A DNA stretch of 64,000 nucleotides, from positions 252,001 through 316,000 of the forward strand of contig JAJEKV010000334.1 of assembly GCA_021234155.1 (NCBI GenBank), written 5' to 3'. The position numbers and the translations under genes are program-made. Origin of the DNA: Isoetes taiwanensis (taxonomy: Eukaryota; Streptophyta; Lycopodiopsida; Isoetales; Isoetaceae). Positions 54,931 through 64,000 of this stretch are shown here, one piece after another (positions within the stretch are counted from its first letter, which is position 1; every line of letters starts with the position of its first letter). The notes under the pieces were generated by a model. That model saw only the letters and a program-made list of their open reading frames with translations. It was not told where the DNA came from and did not search any database.

Positions 54931-55024
54931 ACAATTTGTGGAAGCTGAAAATGGATACTCCTGCAACATTTAGCATCTCTACTATTATCTGAGATAAGTT
55001 GTTAGTGCAAGATCCATTTTATAC

Positions 55025-55220
55025 ATGTTAGATTATGTGATGCGAAATTCACTAAAGCTTACGAGGTTAAGTTTAGCTTGAATTGCCAACATGAGTATCA
55101 TATAGCTTGTTGTTCATTGTTGAGAGGAGGACAATGTATTCATGGTTGCCACTGGAAAGGTGCGGAGGGTGTATTTGACGAGCTAGATTTTGGTCATCTT
55201 GCGAGGTGCTTCAAATAGTA
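55025..55220 (+). pseudogene. RING/PHD-like zinc-binding segment
   Basis: One frame reads CDAKFTKAYEVKFSLNCQ, then HEYHIACCSLLRGG, then QCIHGCHWKGAEGVFDELDF. The Cys/His order C-x2-H-x2-H-x2-C..C-x2-C resembles the second half of a RING-H2 or related finger. There is no N-terminal Cys pair of normal spacing, so the class is uncertain. It lies between the coiled coil and the FCP1-like region. Confidence 0.4.
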
Positions 55221-55439
55221 CACCAAAAAGGATGTGTTAATCCATCCACGCAATTGAGGCCTCACCCCTGAGGGGTTCAAAAAAGAAGGACAATGGTTTC
55301 ATTTGAAGATGCACAACACACCGCAAAGTCCTATAGAATCTGATCAATTGTGGTGATTTGAATGTAACAATGAGAACCACCACCACCAGTCAAGAAGTTT
55401 GTCCAAGAAGCTATAGAAGAAGGCTGTAAACCACGACAC

Positions 55440-55840
55440 CGAGTTTATAAACCTGGCGAAGTTGTGGAAAAACAATAGACAGAAAGTGTACACCTTTGAA
55501 GCACTTAAGGAAGTTGAGGGAGTAATTCCATTGGATGATGGCAACTTGGGTGAATTTTTGCCAAAAGGAAAGGCAAAGAAGAACAAAGAGGGGTAAGCAC
55601 CGGGATAGCAAAGAAGTTGTTCGGGGCTACAAGAAAGAGAACAAGAAGTAGCTTTGTGAAAGATCAGGAGGCGGTCTCAATCATGACACCACACCTATCG
55701 AAGTGTGTTACGAAGAAAATCAGAATCGGACCCTCAAGTTTGGTGGAGAGCGATCTTCAACAAGTGATTGATGCCCTTGTCAACCACGAAAAGTCGATTG
55801 TGGGAAGTCTTTGGGCAAGCCCACAACTTAGTGTTGCTTA
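55440..55840 (+). pseudogene. Lys-rich linker of the coiled-coil/FCP1 locus
   Basis: FINLAKLWKNNRQKVYTFEA, LKEVEGVIPLDDGNLGEFLP and KGKAKKNKEG lead after a frameshift into IAKKLFGATRKRTRSSF and SDLQQVIDALVNHEKSIV. The composition suggests a nuclear-localised basic linker. The end at about 55831 may be a splice donor. Confidence 0.4.
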
Positions 55841-55885
55841 AAACATTGAATATTATTGATTTTCTTTTGTTGCATTCTTTGTAGG

Positions 55886-56590
55886 ATTACCGGTTGATTA
55901 CGTTAGGTCGGAGAATCCTGCTGTTGATCTGAAAGGTTTCCACATTCAACCCATTTTTCATTTTCATCTTCATCTATTTATTCATGTAGTAATTCCTGTT
56001 GTGTAGGTATTGGGGATGTTCCAAGCGTACTAAATATTGATTTGGCAGCAAAAGATAAACTCATTGTCTTGGATTTAAATAGTGTGTTGGTAAAAACTTA
56101 TGGTGCAAATGAACACATACGCTTGGAATCAGGATTGACAATGACATACACTAGCATGATATTCAGACCAGAAGCAGTGTTCTTCTTGAAGACTTTGTTA
56201 GAGAAGTGTTGTGTTGGTATATGGTCATCAATGCAACTCTCTAATGTGGAAGATGTCTTTGCAAGTACTATGTCCAGATTTGAGGGACGGATTTCTATTT
56301 GTATGGGGACAGGAAAAATGTGTGAAGACCAGTTTTCACCACCCTAACAAACCTGGTTGTCCAGTCATGATGAAGCCACTTGGGAAAATATATGAGTCAT
56401 ACCCAAGATTCAAAGGTAAGACTTTGCTTCTTGATGATTCATTATACAAGTCTTACCTTAGGTCCACGGAAACTTACGCTTTAGTACTGTATTCAAGATG
56501 GATGTGTGTGATGAAGTGCTAACATTACTCACCCCAAAGATAGAAGAAATACTTTGAGGCCAAGGCCGAGGGAAAAAATGAAGTTCTTGG
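55886..56590 (+). pseudogene. FCP1-homology (NLI-interacting-factor-like) phosphatase domain
   Basis: A short exon (55886-55936, LPVDYVRSENPAVDLK) joins in phase to an exon starting at 56008 (GIGDVPSVLNIDLAA). The HAD core follows: KLIVLDLNSVLV (Asp-x-Asn where classical FCP1 has Asp-x-Asp; Asn is common in the plant subfamily), MIFRPEAVFFLKTLLEKC, VGIWSSMQLSNVEDVF. After a frameshift come FLFVWGQEKC, MKPLGKIYESYPRFKGKT and LLLDDSLYKS. Another shift gives DEVLTLLTPKIEEIL. Relatives dephosphorylate proteins, some the RNA polymerase II tail. Two or more frameshifts disable this copy as read. Confidence 0.65.
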
Positions 56591-57357
56591 TGAAGAAACA
56601 CACACGGATGCAAGCCCTGGCCTATGATAGATAGAAAGATTATGAAGCTATGCTTGGAAAGACTTTCTTGGAAAACAATTGCAGTTGTGCACCCTTGTGA
56701 ATGAGAAATTGGAGAAGGTTTATGGTGATGAACTTTGTCATCCTCCATTACTGTGATTAAGCCTGAGACATTTATGATTATTGGCCTGATTGTCATTTAT
56801 TTAGGCCAAGGAATCCTACACTTTTCATGCACCATCTTTATCTTATACTAATTTAAGGTTGTTTTTTCTATATTGTGTATATAGTTCAATGCAGACTTGT
56901 CTATAATTTTTTGCTATATTGTTTATATCTAATTCAATGCTGACTGCAAGGGGTGCTTAAAACTTATCAAGTGCTTAAAAAAAAAATTGCTTGCAAGTGC
57001 TAGTCTGGTATGTGTCTTAATGGCAGATACTGCTTACTGTCATGCAGTGACAGTTACTAAGTATGTAGTTGCTTAACGCTAGAAAGCCATTTCAGAACAT
57101 CAAGTGCTTACTGTCATGCAGTTAAGGTGCAGTGCTTACTGTTATGCTATATAACTGTTTAAAACTAGCTGTTCATTGCATAAGTACTCGTGTTAACCAG
57201 TGCTTACTCACAAGCACTGCTGAAACTAATTAAAGTGTTTAGTGTTTGAGCTAGAACTGTTTTGTACAGGAATTCAATGTTTTGTCACATGCATGGATCA
57301 AAAACTTTTTTTCATTCAAAATATGGCCAAAGCCTGTTTGGCTGTACATAACAATCT
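56591..57357. other. 3' flank with CTTACTGTCATGCAGT repeats
   Basis: GTGCTTACTGTCATGCAGT-like phrases recur near 57028, 57103, 57136 and 57201. Otherwise no gene. Confidence 0.5.
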
Positions 57358-57550
57358 TTTTGAAAATGAAATGCCCGGAGGCTTCAACTATTCACAAATA
57401 AAAAAGCCCGGAGGCAAAAGTCATATACAAAAAGCCCATAGGCAATCTGGAGGCAATCTGGAGGTGACATTCATGTGAGCAATCTGGAGGCAAAATTTGG
57501 AGGCAAGAACAAAAAAAAAAAAATTTGGAGGCAAAATTTGGAGGCCCTTC
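57358..57550. repeat. GGAGGCAA(T/A) minisatellite
   Basis: GGAGGC occurs about nine times with short AT-rich spacers (GCAATCTGGAGGCAATCTGG, AAATTTGGAGGC). It abuts the last exon of the minus-strand gene at 57553. Confidence 0.75.
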
Positions 57551-57552
57551 AT

Positions 57553-59779
57553 TCATTTGCTGAACCATCTGCAACACAAAAAAAAATTGATTAACAAAAT
57601 TGAAGTTTGATTAACAAAAAATTGATAAAGAAAACAAATAAAACATGCATACCATTTATGAGCGCCATGAACTCCTCGAAGTCGGCGGATTCGTCTTCAA
57701 TTTCTTCTTCTTCTTCTTCTTATTCACATTTACATCTAGACTTACACCATAAATGCATAAAATACAAACTTATAGTTCCATTCAAGATGTAAACTTTTCC
57801 CATATATCCATCAAGGGTAAAACCCAAGCCACAGCTATAAGGTAACCTTTACATGGTTGGAAATGTGAATATATGTGCAGAATTATAAAGTAAACCATAT
57901 TATCTGTCTTTGAACATAATGTATGTATGTAGATAATCATTTTATAACACAACTTTAAGAAAATAAACAGTTATGAGTTTCATAGAGTAAACATGTGGCC
58001 TTATAATTTCTAAATAGAAGCATCTAGTTTCATAAAATCATGTAACAGCATAAACATCTTCATATTGACTTTCAAAATATAGTATATCAGCATTTTAAAC
58101 ATGTTGTCTTTTAGCATAAACCATCTCAAAGTTTCAAAGTATTACTATTGGATATTTCATTCTATCATATAACAGCATAAGAATTCCTTATTGACATTCA
58201 GATTATGGTATATCAGCATTTTAAACATGTAGACTATTAGCATAAACCATCTCAAATTTTCAAAGTATTACTATGCAATAATATATTGACCCATTTGGTA
58301 CTATTTCATGAGGGGACCTCAGTCCTAACAACTAGCCTCCTTGCAAAATTAAGAATTTTGTGTTATCCTGTCTTTTTCTGACTATGTTTTTTGTACATAT
58401 CAAAATTTAGATAGATCTCACCAAAAGTAGCTGGAGATCTGATTAGTTTGAGTAGACATTCCAAGTCATGTCTTCCATTGTAGTTGCCTTGTAACTTTGA
58501 AAAAACAGGAGATAGAGTCTCGGTTACCTGCACCCAAACAGACCAATATTAGCATGATAATGGTAATAAGGAAAGGCGTCCGGGTAAGCTATGAGACCCC
58601 TGACTCTTAAGCCCTTCACCTATTCTTATACAAAGTAGAATGGTGTAATTTAAGCAAATGGAGCTCATGTAATTAGTGCAAAGTAGGAAAATATATTCAA
58701 TAATGATAATAATAATAAGTGCTGGTACATGGCTGCCTACCCCAGCCATATACTCCTGTCGTATCTTTAAAATATTTGAAGCAAAGGTTTATGAAGACAT
58801 ATCCCCATATCACTATAAAAATAGCAACCTGTAAAATATGTATTACTGTGCATCTTAACAGCCATATGCTTCATATCCTTAACAAAGCATCACATTGACA
58901 AACGATTTGGATAGGGGCTGCATATTATCTCCTATCCTATGTTATCATATTAATAGATACAAAACTCTACCCTACATAATAGAAAATATTATTTCATTAT
59001 AGTAGCTTGGTTGGCCAAAAGCCACCATGATATTTCACAAACTCTCTTAATACTAGCTTTAACTTTATTTATCGCTATGCTTTTGCACATCTCAGCTCTA
59101 AATGTCCAGATCAGCAAGGAATGAACTTATTAACAGTGCAACAATTTGGCAGTCCCTGTATTAGGCTTATTCAGCAAGAACATGAGTCATTTTCGTTTGT
59201 ATCTCATGATATTACCCAAAAATCTGTCCTGTACCATAGTAGAGATAAGGGGATATCCAAAAGATTTTTCCATTCGTTTGTATGACATCAAACATTCATT
59301 TCTTACCTGATTTTCGAAGCTCCCGTTATGATCATTCGTCTCTTGTATTTGTGCGGATCAGATATGTTGGCTTTGGATTCTTCCATCTTGCCAGGTCCCC
59401 TTAGGACATTGCCTTTAGACATATTATCCATTATAGATCAGCACCAGCATGATACAAGAACGCTTAAATCTGCTACGAAAATATTCCATGCCCTTTTCTT
59501 ACATGGAATCATAAATCTGAACAATGAAAGCCAGATCCTTACCATATCATATAAGTATGCAGTGTGTGCATTCCGATTATTTTGCATAGCCACCGAATCA
59601 ACATCAAGCATATTTGATGTGCTGCTATTCTGGCATTTGCCTCCAAACATATTCGGTGCCGTCATTCCGGCACTTGCTAGTATGCAGCATAAGACCACAG
59701 TCCAGAGATTGCCTCCACCAAATGCCTTATGCAAAAATGGTCGAATCATCACTAAAGCATCTAAAATGCATCTATGCAT
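57553..59779 (-). CDS. 3' exons of an unidentified gene with acidic C-terminus
   Basis: Chain on the minus strand: possible exon 59779-59543 (donor GATATG|GTAAGG); an exon ending at 59307 (HNGSFENQ|GTAAGA); 58527-58422 (VTETLSPVFSKLQGNYNG, RHDLECLLKLIRSPATF); 57718-57653 (five Glu, IEDESADFEEFMALIN); and 57568-57553 (DGSANE, stop TGA). Phases match through the last three junctions, which is strong support. The first exons are uncertain. The acidic tail overlaps a (TTC)n microsatellite. The product is not recognised; the tail could be an interaction or acidic activation region, but that is guesswork. Confidence 0.45.
58033..58286. repeat. 127 bp tandem duplication in an intron
   Basis: TAACAGCATAA occurs at 58043 and 58170, followed by GTATATCAGCATTTTAAACA and CATAAACCATCTCAAA in both copies. 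Moderately diverged. Confidence 0.85.
58545..58625 (-). repeat. Dispersed about 90 bp repeat, copy 3 (intronic, at an acceptor)
   Basis: On the minus strand: GGTGAAGGGCTTAAGAG, GGGGTCTCATAGCTTACC, TTACCATTATCATGCTAATATT. It is followed by GGTCTGTTTGGGTGCAG, the acceptor of the exon at 58527. CTAAT lies about 25 bases before that AG, at branch-point distance. Confidence 0.5.
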
Positions 59780-60515
59780 TTAATGCGTTCGTCCTCCCTT
59801 TTCCATCTTTTTAGGATTTCGGTGCCTCTGCCATTAATGGCAAAATATCCAGCATATATGAATATCATATTTTTCAAGCCAAACTAACCCTTGACCTTCC
59901 CCTTATGGTCCCGTAAGTAAAAACTTCTACACATTTAATTATTGTAGAGCCCAAGTATGAGTCGTCACCATCATAGGAAATAAAGTAACATACCTTTATA
60001 TGGCCGCTCACTTATCAGGAGTGCTTTTGTATAATTTCAAGTCCCCATTAAGTTGCCATGCAAAGCATATTTGCATGTACCACCACGTGTCACCTTGCAT
60101 GAAATAAAGGTTCATGCATAACTTTTAAATAGGAAAAGTTTACATGCATTCGTATGTCAAAAAACATTATAAGTGACGAATCAAAATTCACTTTGTAAGC
60201 AAGGTTAGTGTGAACCATATTTATGCTATTACCATATTGATACCATGCAACATTGGCCTACACTTGGCCTATTGTTTTTTGGCTACACCAGTTATCTCAG
60301 AATAATAAAATTCATCAAATGCCAAAGTGTCATATTGTGGCTCAAATTTACCCAACTGCTATAACAAACCCACAAAAGACAACTTTAGGCAAGTTCATGA
60401 CATATTTGGTTCATGTGGACCATATTGTATCATGTTGGCTATGTTACAAAGCACATATTTGAAAAATAATTTCCTTTAACAGAGCATCATTTAATGGAGC
60501 ATCATTAGAACACCT
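59780..60515. other. Gene-free spacer
   Basis: AT-rich, with short unsupported ORFs only; upstream exons of the neighbouring gene could hide here. Confidence 0.4.
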
Positions 60516-60899
60516 TCATAAGTGTTCATGATTCATTAGAGCATTTTCAAAAGATGAAGAATCTTCTTCTTCTTCTTCTTCTTCTTCTTCTTCTTCTTTA
60601 GACCACTCGTCATCTTTTTCTTCTTCTTCTTCCCCTTCCCACCCTTGAAGAACGGCTGTGACATAGTCCTGCTCAGAAAGTTCCAATTCCTCATTTTCCG
60701 ATTCCTTATAAGAATCAGAAGGATCAGAATCGAAATCGGAAGGTTTAGAAAATGTTGAGGCAGTAGAGTGGGCAGGAGAGGAGGCAAGTAGAGTGGGCAG
60801 TGGTGGGAAGAGTGGAGGGAACACCTCTTTGAGGCCAAGTAAGCGCCTCTTGGAGGTGACCTCCGGCTCCTCGCTAGCTGCACGTTTCATGGCTTGCAT
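60516..60899 (-). CDS. Hypothetical acidic protein or last exon
   Basis: A 127-codon ORF starts MQAMKRAASEEPEVTSKRR, continues with a Pro/Leu-rich patch (EVFPPLFPPLPTLL) and a Ser-rich stretch, and ends in a long Glu run then DSSSFENALMNHEHL. The Glu run is encoded by a (TTC)n microsatellite at 60558-60600 (plus strand). Basic start, disordered middle and acidic tail suggest a nuclear protein, perhaps chromatin- or transcription-related. No family was recognised and no splice partner found. It resembles the acidic tail of the gene at 57553-59779 only in composition. Confidence 0.4.
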   Translation of the reverse strand: MQAMKRAASEEPEVTSKRRLLGLKEVFPPLFPPLPTLLASSPAHSTASTFSKPSDFDSDPSDSYKESENEELELSEQDYVTAVLQGWEGEEEEEKDDEWSKEEEEEEEEEEEDSSSFENALMNHEHL

Positions 60900-60968
60900 T
60901 AGGGCGGATTTGGGGTCTGAAAATGGCCTCGTAAGAAAAATTCCATGTCATATTTTCTCTTGCTTATT

Positions 60969-60976
60969 AATTGTAC
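60969..60976. repeat. 8 bp target-site duplication (left) AATTGTAC
   Basis: Identical to 61606-61613. Confidence 0.9.
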
Positions 60977-61605
60977 CAGTGCTCGAAAAGCATCTAAAGA
61001 TAGATGTGTCAGATGCGTAGATCTAAAGCATCGTAGGCATCGAAACATCTATACTTTTAGATGCGCATAAGATGCGTTTGTAAAATTAAAATTTCTTCTA
61101 AATCTCTGATTTAGCCTTGCCTTGATCATTATACCTATTATTACTCTACTATTATAACTATTGTTACCTGTGCATGCTTTTGCTTGAATGCCCACTCGAG
61201 TCCGGTGATCATTAAATGCAAGTTGTTGCTCTTTTGAATGAGTTTTAGGTGAGATTGAAAAGGAATTGAAGAGCAAGTTAGATCATTATTTGTTGAAGCA
61301 AGGCACTTCTTGAAAACTACATGTTTGTCATAAAAAGGCTGTTTTTGGTGAATAGGCTCTGATATGGTTAAATCGGGCTGCAAGGGTCCGGATTCGAGTA
61401 GCAGAGAGTATCCAATTCCCCATTTGGAGTGCCAAAAATCGTTTTGGAGCTGTGTGGCAATGTCTAGCAGTGCAAAACCTAAAGGGGAAAAAAGGGCTAA
61501 TTTTTTTTTAAAGGTATGTAAGCATCTTATGTTAGATGCGGTACAGATGTGCAGATGCGGATCTAACACATCTAATGTTTAGATGCGGGCATCTATCGAG
61601 CTATG
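60977..61605. mobile_element. hAT-type MITE (629 bp)
   Basis: The ends CAGTGCTCGA and TCGAGCTATG form short imperfect terminal inverted repeats with the CA-purine-x-G start typical of hAT transposons. A perfect 8 bp duplication AATTGTAC, also a hAT feature, flanks them. The two subterminal zones (60985-61075, 61520-61595) are packed with AGATGCG / CATCTAA motifs in both orientations, like transposase-binding repeats. The ORFs inside encode no transposase, so the element is non-autonomous. Confidence 0.85.
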
Positions 61606-61613
61606 AATTGTAC
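61606..61613. repeat. 8 bp target-site duplication (right) AATTGTAC
   Basis: Matches 60969-60976. Confidence 0.9.
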
Positions 61614-62115
61614 TTTCCTTCTCTTTAATCGCAATAAATACTCAAAAAGTAACTTCATCAATTAGTTTTTCGGCCATAACTTTTGATTCATAGCTCCAAA
61701 TCACATGATTTTTGTTTCATTGGATGCGGAATCAAAAGATCTATCTAACAGTATATCGATTGAATATATTTTAATCTAATTTAGATGACCAAAAGTTAAA
61801 AAAACGAGAAAAAACCTGGTTTTTTGCATTTTTTTAGTCTTTCCTTTTATCAAAAGCATATCAAGGCTATACTCATTGGAAAGATCTCGCCATGGGCTAT
61901 CCAACGCAACAAACGGCGTGCAATTTGGACATCACAATCACAAGTTATAGCAAAAAAACGATTGCATTTGAGTTAAAAAGTGCAATTATTACAGTACTAT
62001 TTATTGCAAAAGTGCCACGTAATACTAATTTTCATTTTGAATTCCTCTCTTTCATTGGCTTGAAGGTACTATGACGTGGATATTAAAACTTAAAGATAAG
62101 GGCCATTTTGAGACC
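61614..62115. other. LTR-like sequence without gene
   Basis: Phrases such as CGGCCATAACTTTTGATTCATAG and ATACTCATTGGAAAGATCTCG are typical of plant LTR sequence and of the LTRs at 17.7 kb in style, though not homologous. It may be a solo LTR remnant; no ends were found. Confidence 0.3.
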
Positions 62116-62225
62116 CCAAATCCGCCCTAATGGGCGAAGGATTGGGCAGAGGAATTGGGAAGGATTGGGAAGTATTGCGGAGGAATTGGGCGAAGAATGG
62201 GCGGAGAATGGGCGGAGCGTGAGCT
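62116..62225. repeat. GGATTGGG / GGCGGAGAATG minisatellite
   Basis: Repeated GAATTGGG, GGATTGGGAAG and GAATGGGCGGA units cover about 100 bp. Confidence 0.7.
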
Positions 62226-62640
62226 TGTAAGAAGAGCTTATGCTTAGGCGCCTAGTGCTTAAATCCTATGCTTAGGCGCGTCAGTGTACGAAAACCCTCA
62301 CATGTGCCAGAACAATTAATTCGTAACCAGGCTTAAATATTTCGAATGACCAGTCGAATTGACACATGTCACATCGAGGAAATGCCTTGACAATATAATT
62401 TTGCCAAGAATGTTGGGATAGTGATGGTACCAAAATAAATAATTGAATCTTATTCCAATGTCACAAATCTACATTCTTAAACAACAATTCAATCTTCATT
62501 TTGAAGTATGTGTCCATGCACACCACCCTTGTGCATCCTCACTATTATTAATATATATACAAATGTGTGCTTGGTGCTTAGGTGCTGGAACAACAAATCA
62601 CTTGAAAAGAAATACATCAATTTGGTTAAGTGTCAAAGAA
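62226..62640. other. Gene-free stretch
   Basis: No recognisable element. GCTTAGGCGC is repeated at about 62241 and 62270. Confidence 0.4.
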
Positions 62641-63876
62641 TTACAATGTTATTGGGAGACTGACCATAATTTTTTCATGGGTCTCCTGTGAAATTTTGTA
62701 CATGTCTGTGCCTTCTATTTTGTCCATTTCAATTTTAGGATATCTTACCACATGGCTGTGCACGGAGGCTTCAGGTTGTTTAATGAGCAACATGTACTTG
62801 AAATTACCCAAGAATTGATAATACAGTCCACTTAAGATAACCTCATGCACTCCAAATTTTTGCCCCCATCCATCTTTGTATGAATCTTCAAGTGTGCGTT
62901 TGGGTTACGTGCACTTGAGGATGTAGAAGTCCACACCCCTCAATTGTCTACCTCGGCATTCTTTGCAAAATTGTCACCTACCTCTACCAAATTCTTGATC
63001 TATTCATTGGCTTGTTCAAGAGTCTCCTTTTTCTTCTCAACTCCTAGTTTTAAGTCGGGTTACCTCCCACTTTCCAAATCTACCCGTATTGATGCGGGGA
63101 GTCCCAATTCGATCCATGCAAAACAAGCGAGAAACATGTGGGCATCTATGAGCAAGCTGTTTGGTCTATTCCTGGCGGCAGTCGTCTGATGAATCTTCTT
63201 TGTGCCTTTAAGTGTTTCAATTTCATATTCTTGCATGTTTGCCACAACAAGGGTTCAATTTCCCAAAAATATCTTTTGATCTCATCTGTTTCATCAAGCG
63301 GTAGGATTGCTAAAATATGTACCACAGAATTTTACAATATCTTTAGCATGCCTGGGTTGCACACCATTGGGTTTGAGTTGTTCCTTACTTAGCGACCTTT
63401 TGATAACAATACACCGCACCATCATGTTCACCTTTACCATGAGCGGTGGCAAAGTAGTTCCACACTATTTCCTTGTCATTCATTGTGAACTACGCCTAAG
63501 AAAAAAAAAAAAGGTTTTCTTTGACTTGAATTGTGATGAGCGACCATCACTCCAAACCCAATGCTTCTCATACTCTATTTCCTATTCCTTAAGCCATGCA
63601 ACATGCTTTTGTAGGCGGTGTTCCACAAATAATGAGTCATGCACTTTATCATCGAGAAATGTAAAAGTGAGTCTCTTTTATGATCTTCCTACCATTGTTG
63701 AGTCTATTCACGATCCGCTCCAATCTTACGTTTTTTTTTTTCTTCTTTGGGCCGGTCTTTGGGCCGGTCTTCTTACTGTCCCGCGAGAGAAGGAATATCA
63801 AAGCACTTTTGTCATGTCTATATGTTATGTGAACAAGTATAGAAACTTAGATGCGTATACCCGATTGCATTGGTAG
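62641..63876 (-). pseudogene. Degraded transposase-like ORF (WSDG...QFK / HGKGEHDG type)
   Basis: On the minus strand three frames carry YEKHWVWSDGRSSQFKSKKT, then EIVWNYFATAHGKGEHDGA, then KRSLSKEQLKPNGVQ, then MQEYEIETLKGTKKIHQTTA. These motifs occur in this order in a family of plant proteins that I associate with transposable elements; the family name escapes me. A further segment (63050-62930: PDLKLGVEKKKETLEQAN, IKNLVEVGDNFAKN) and an ORF at 62850-62641 (YPKIEMDKIEGTDMYKIS) may be the C-terminal part. Several stops and frameshifts show it is dead. Confidence 0.5.
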
Positions 63877-64000
63877 GGCTCATTCACGGATCTTGATAAT
63901 TGTAATTTTACGCAAAGTCAATAATGGATACAATTGTATCTTCCGGAAATGATGACACCTGCTTGTTTTAAACCCTGATTGACACGCCAATGTGCTATGT

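Noticed and set aside
59328-59783. 151-codon plus-strand ORF
   Set aside because: It is antisense to the minus-strand exon chain, which has matching splice sites and phases; the plus reading shows no motif.
60536-60883. Lys-rich minus-strand ORF overlapping the acidic one
   Set aside because: It is the shifted-frame shadow of the same microsatellite; the acidic frame has the more protein-like start and end.

Overview
This window is nuclear DNA from a land plant. It holds a split pectin-methyltransferase-type gene (CGR2/CGR3 family), B3 DNA-binding domain remnants, a plant SEN1/UPF1-like helicase, a chromodomain-bearing Ty3/gypsy element primed by initiator tRNA-Met, and introns with canonical GT..AG ends. 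The AT-rich sequence, the many mixed decayed transposons, and a kinase/Sel1 gene of a type I associate with non-seed plants suggest a fern, lycophyte or bryophyte. That last point is inference; the species cannot be fixed from sequence alone.

Layout. 1-12 kb is mostly gene-free, with a small coding remnant at 5.0-5.4 kb, a frameshifted B3-domain gene at 7.0-7.7 kb and a degenerate tandem array of about 290 bp period at 10.7-11.8 kb. 12-17.4 kb holds a possible small membrane-protein exon, one copy of a roughly 390 bp repeat, and an unrecognised two-exon minus-strand gene. 17.7-23.7 kb is a complete but frameshifted chromovirus-type LTR retrotransposon with a perfect 5 bp target duplication. 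It inserted just upstream of the unrecognised gene and is followed by the second copy of the 390 bp repeat. 24.9-29.2 kb is an eight-exon SF1 helicase gene whose N-terminus resembles a ParB/sulfiredoxin-fold domain. 30.7-32.8 kb is a dead protein kinase/Sel1-repeat gene. 35-45 kb is repeat territory: a LINE 3' fragment, direct repeats, a non-autonomous Mutator-like element with a 29 bp palindromic minisatellite, and a 5'-truncated LINE with target-site duplication. 45-48.4 kb carries duplicated blocks with coding remnants. 48.8-50.4 kb is the CGR2/3-like gene (six exons). 52.6 kb has a gag scrap. 53.5-56.6 kb is a decayed plus-strand locus encoding coiled coils, a zinc-binding segment and an FCP1-like phosphatase domain. 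57.6-59.8 kb holds the 3' exons of an unidentified minus-strand gene with an acidic C-terminus. 61.0-61.6 kb is a hAT-type MITE. 62.6-63.9 kb is a degraded transposase-like ORF.

The best functional genes are the helicase (RNA/DNA helicase, probably nuclear RNA or DNA metabolism) and the CGR-like methyltransferase (Golgi pectin methylation). Each has one short homopolymer indel that breaks the frame, so an assembly or consensus error must be excluded before either is called a pseudogene. The genes are independent units; I see no cluster or pathway linking them.

The least expected items are the ParB-like/helicase fusion, the palindromic 29 bp array inside the Mutator-like element, the duplicated primer-binding site of the retrotransposon, the unrecognised two-exon gene, and a repeat found in two introns that carries a branch-point-like and acceptor-like end.
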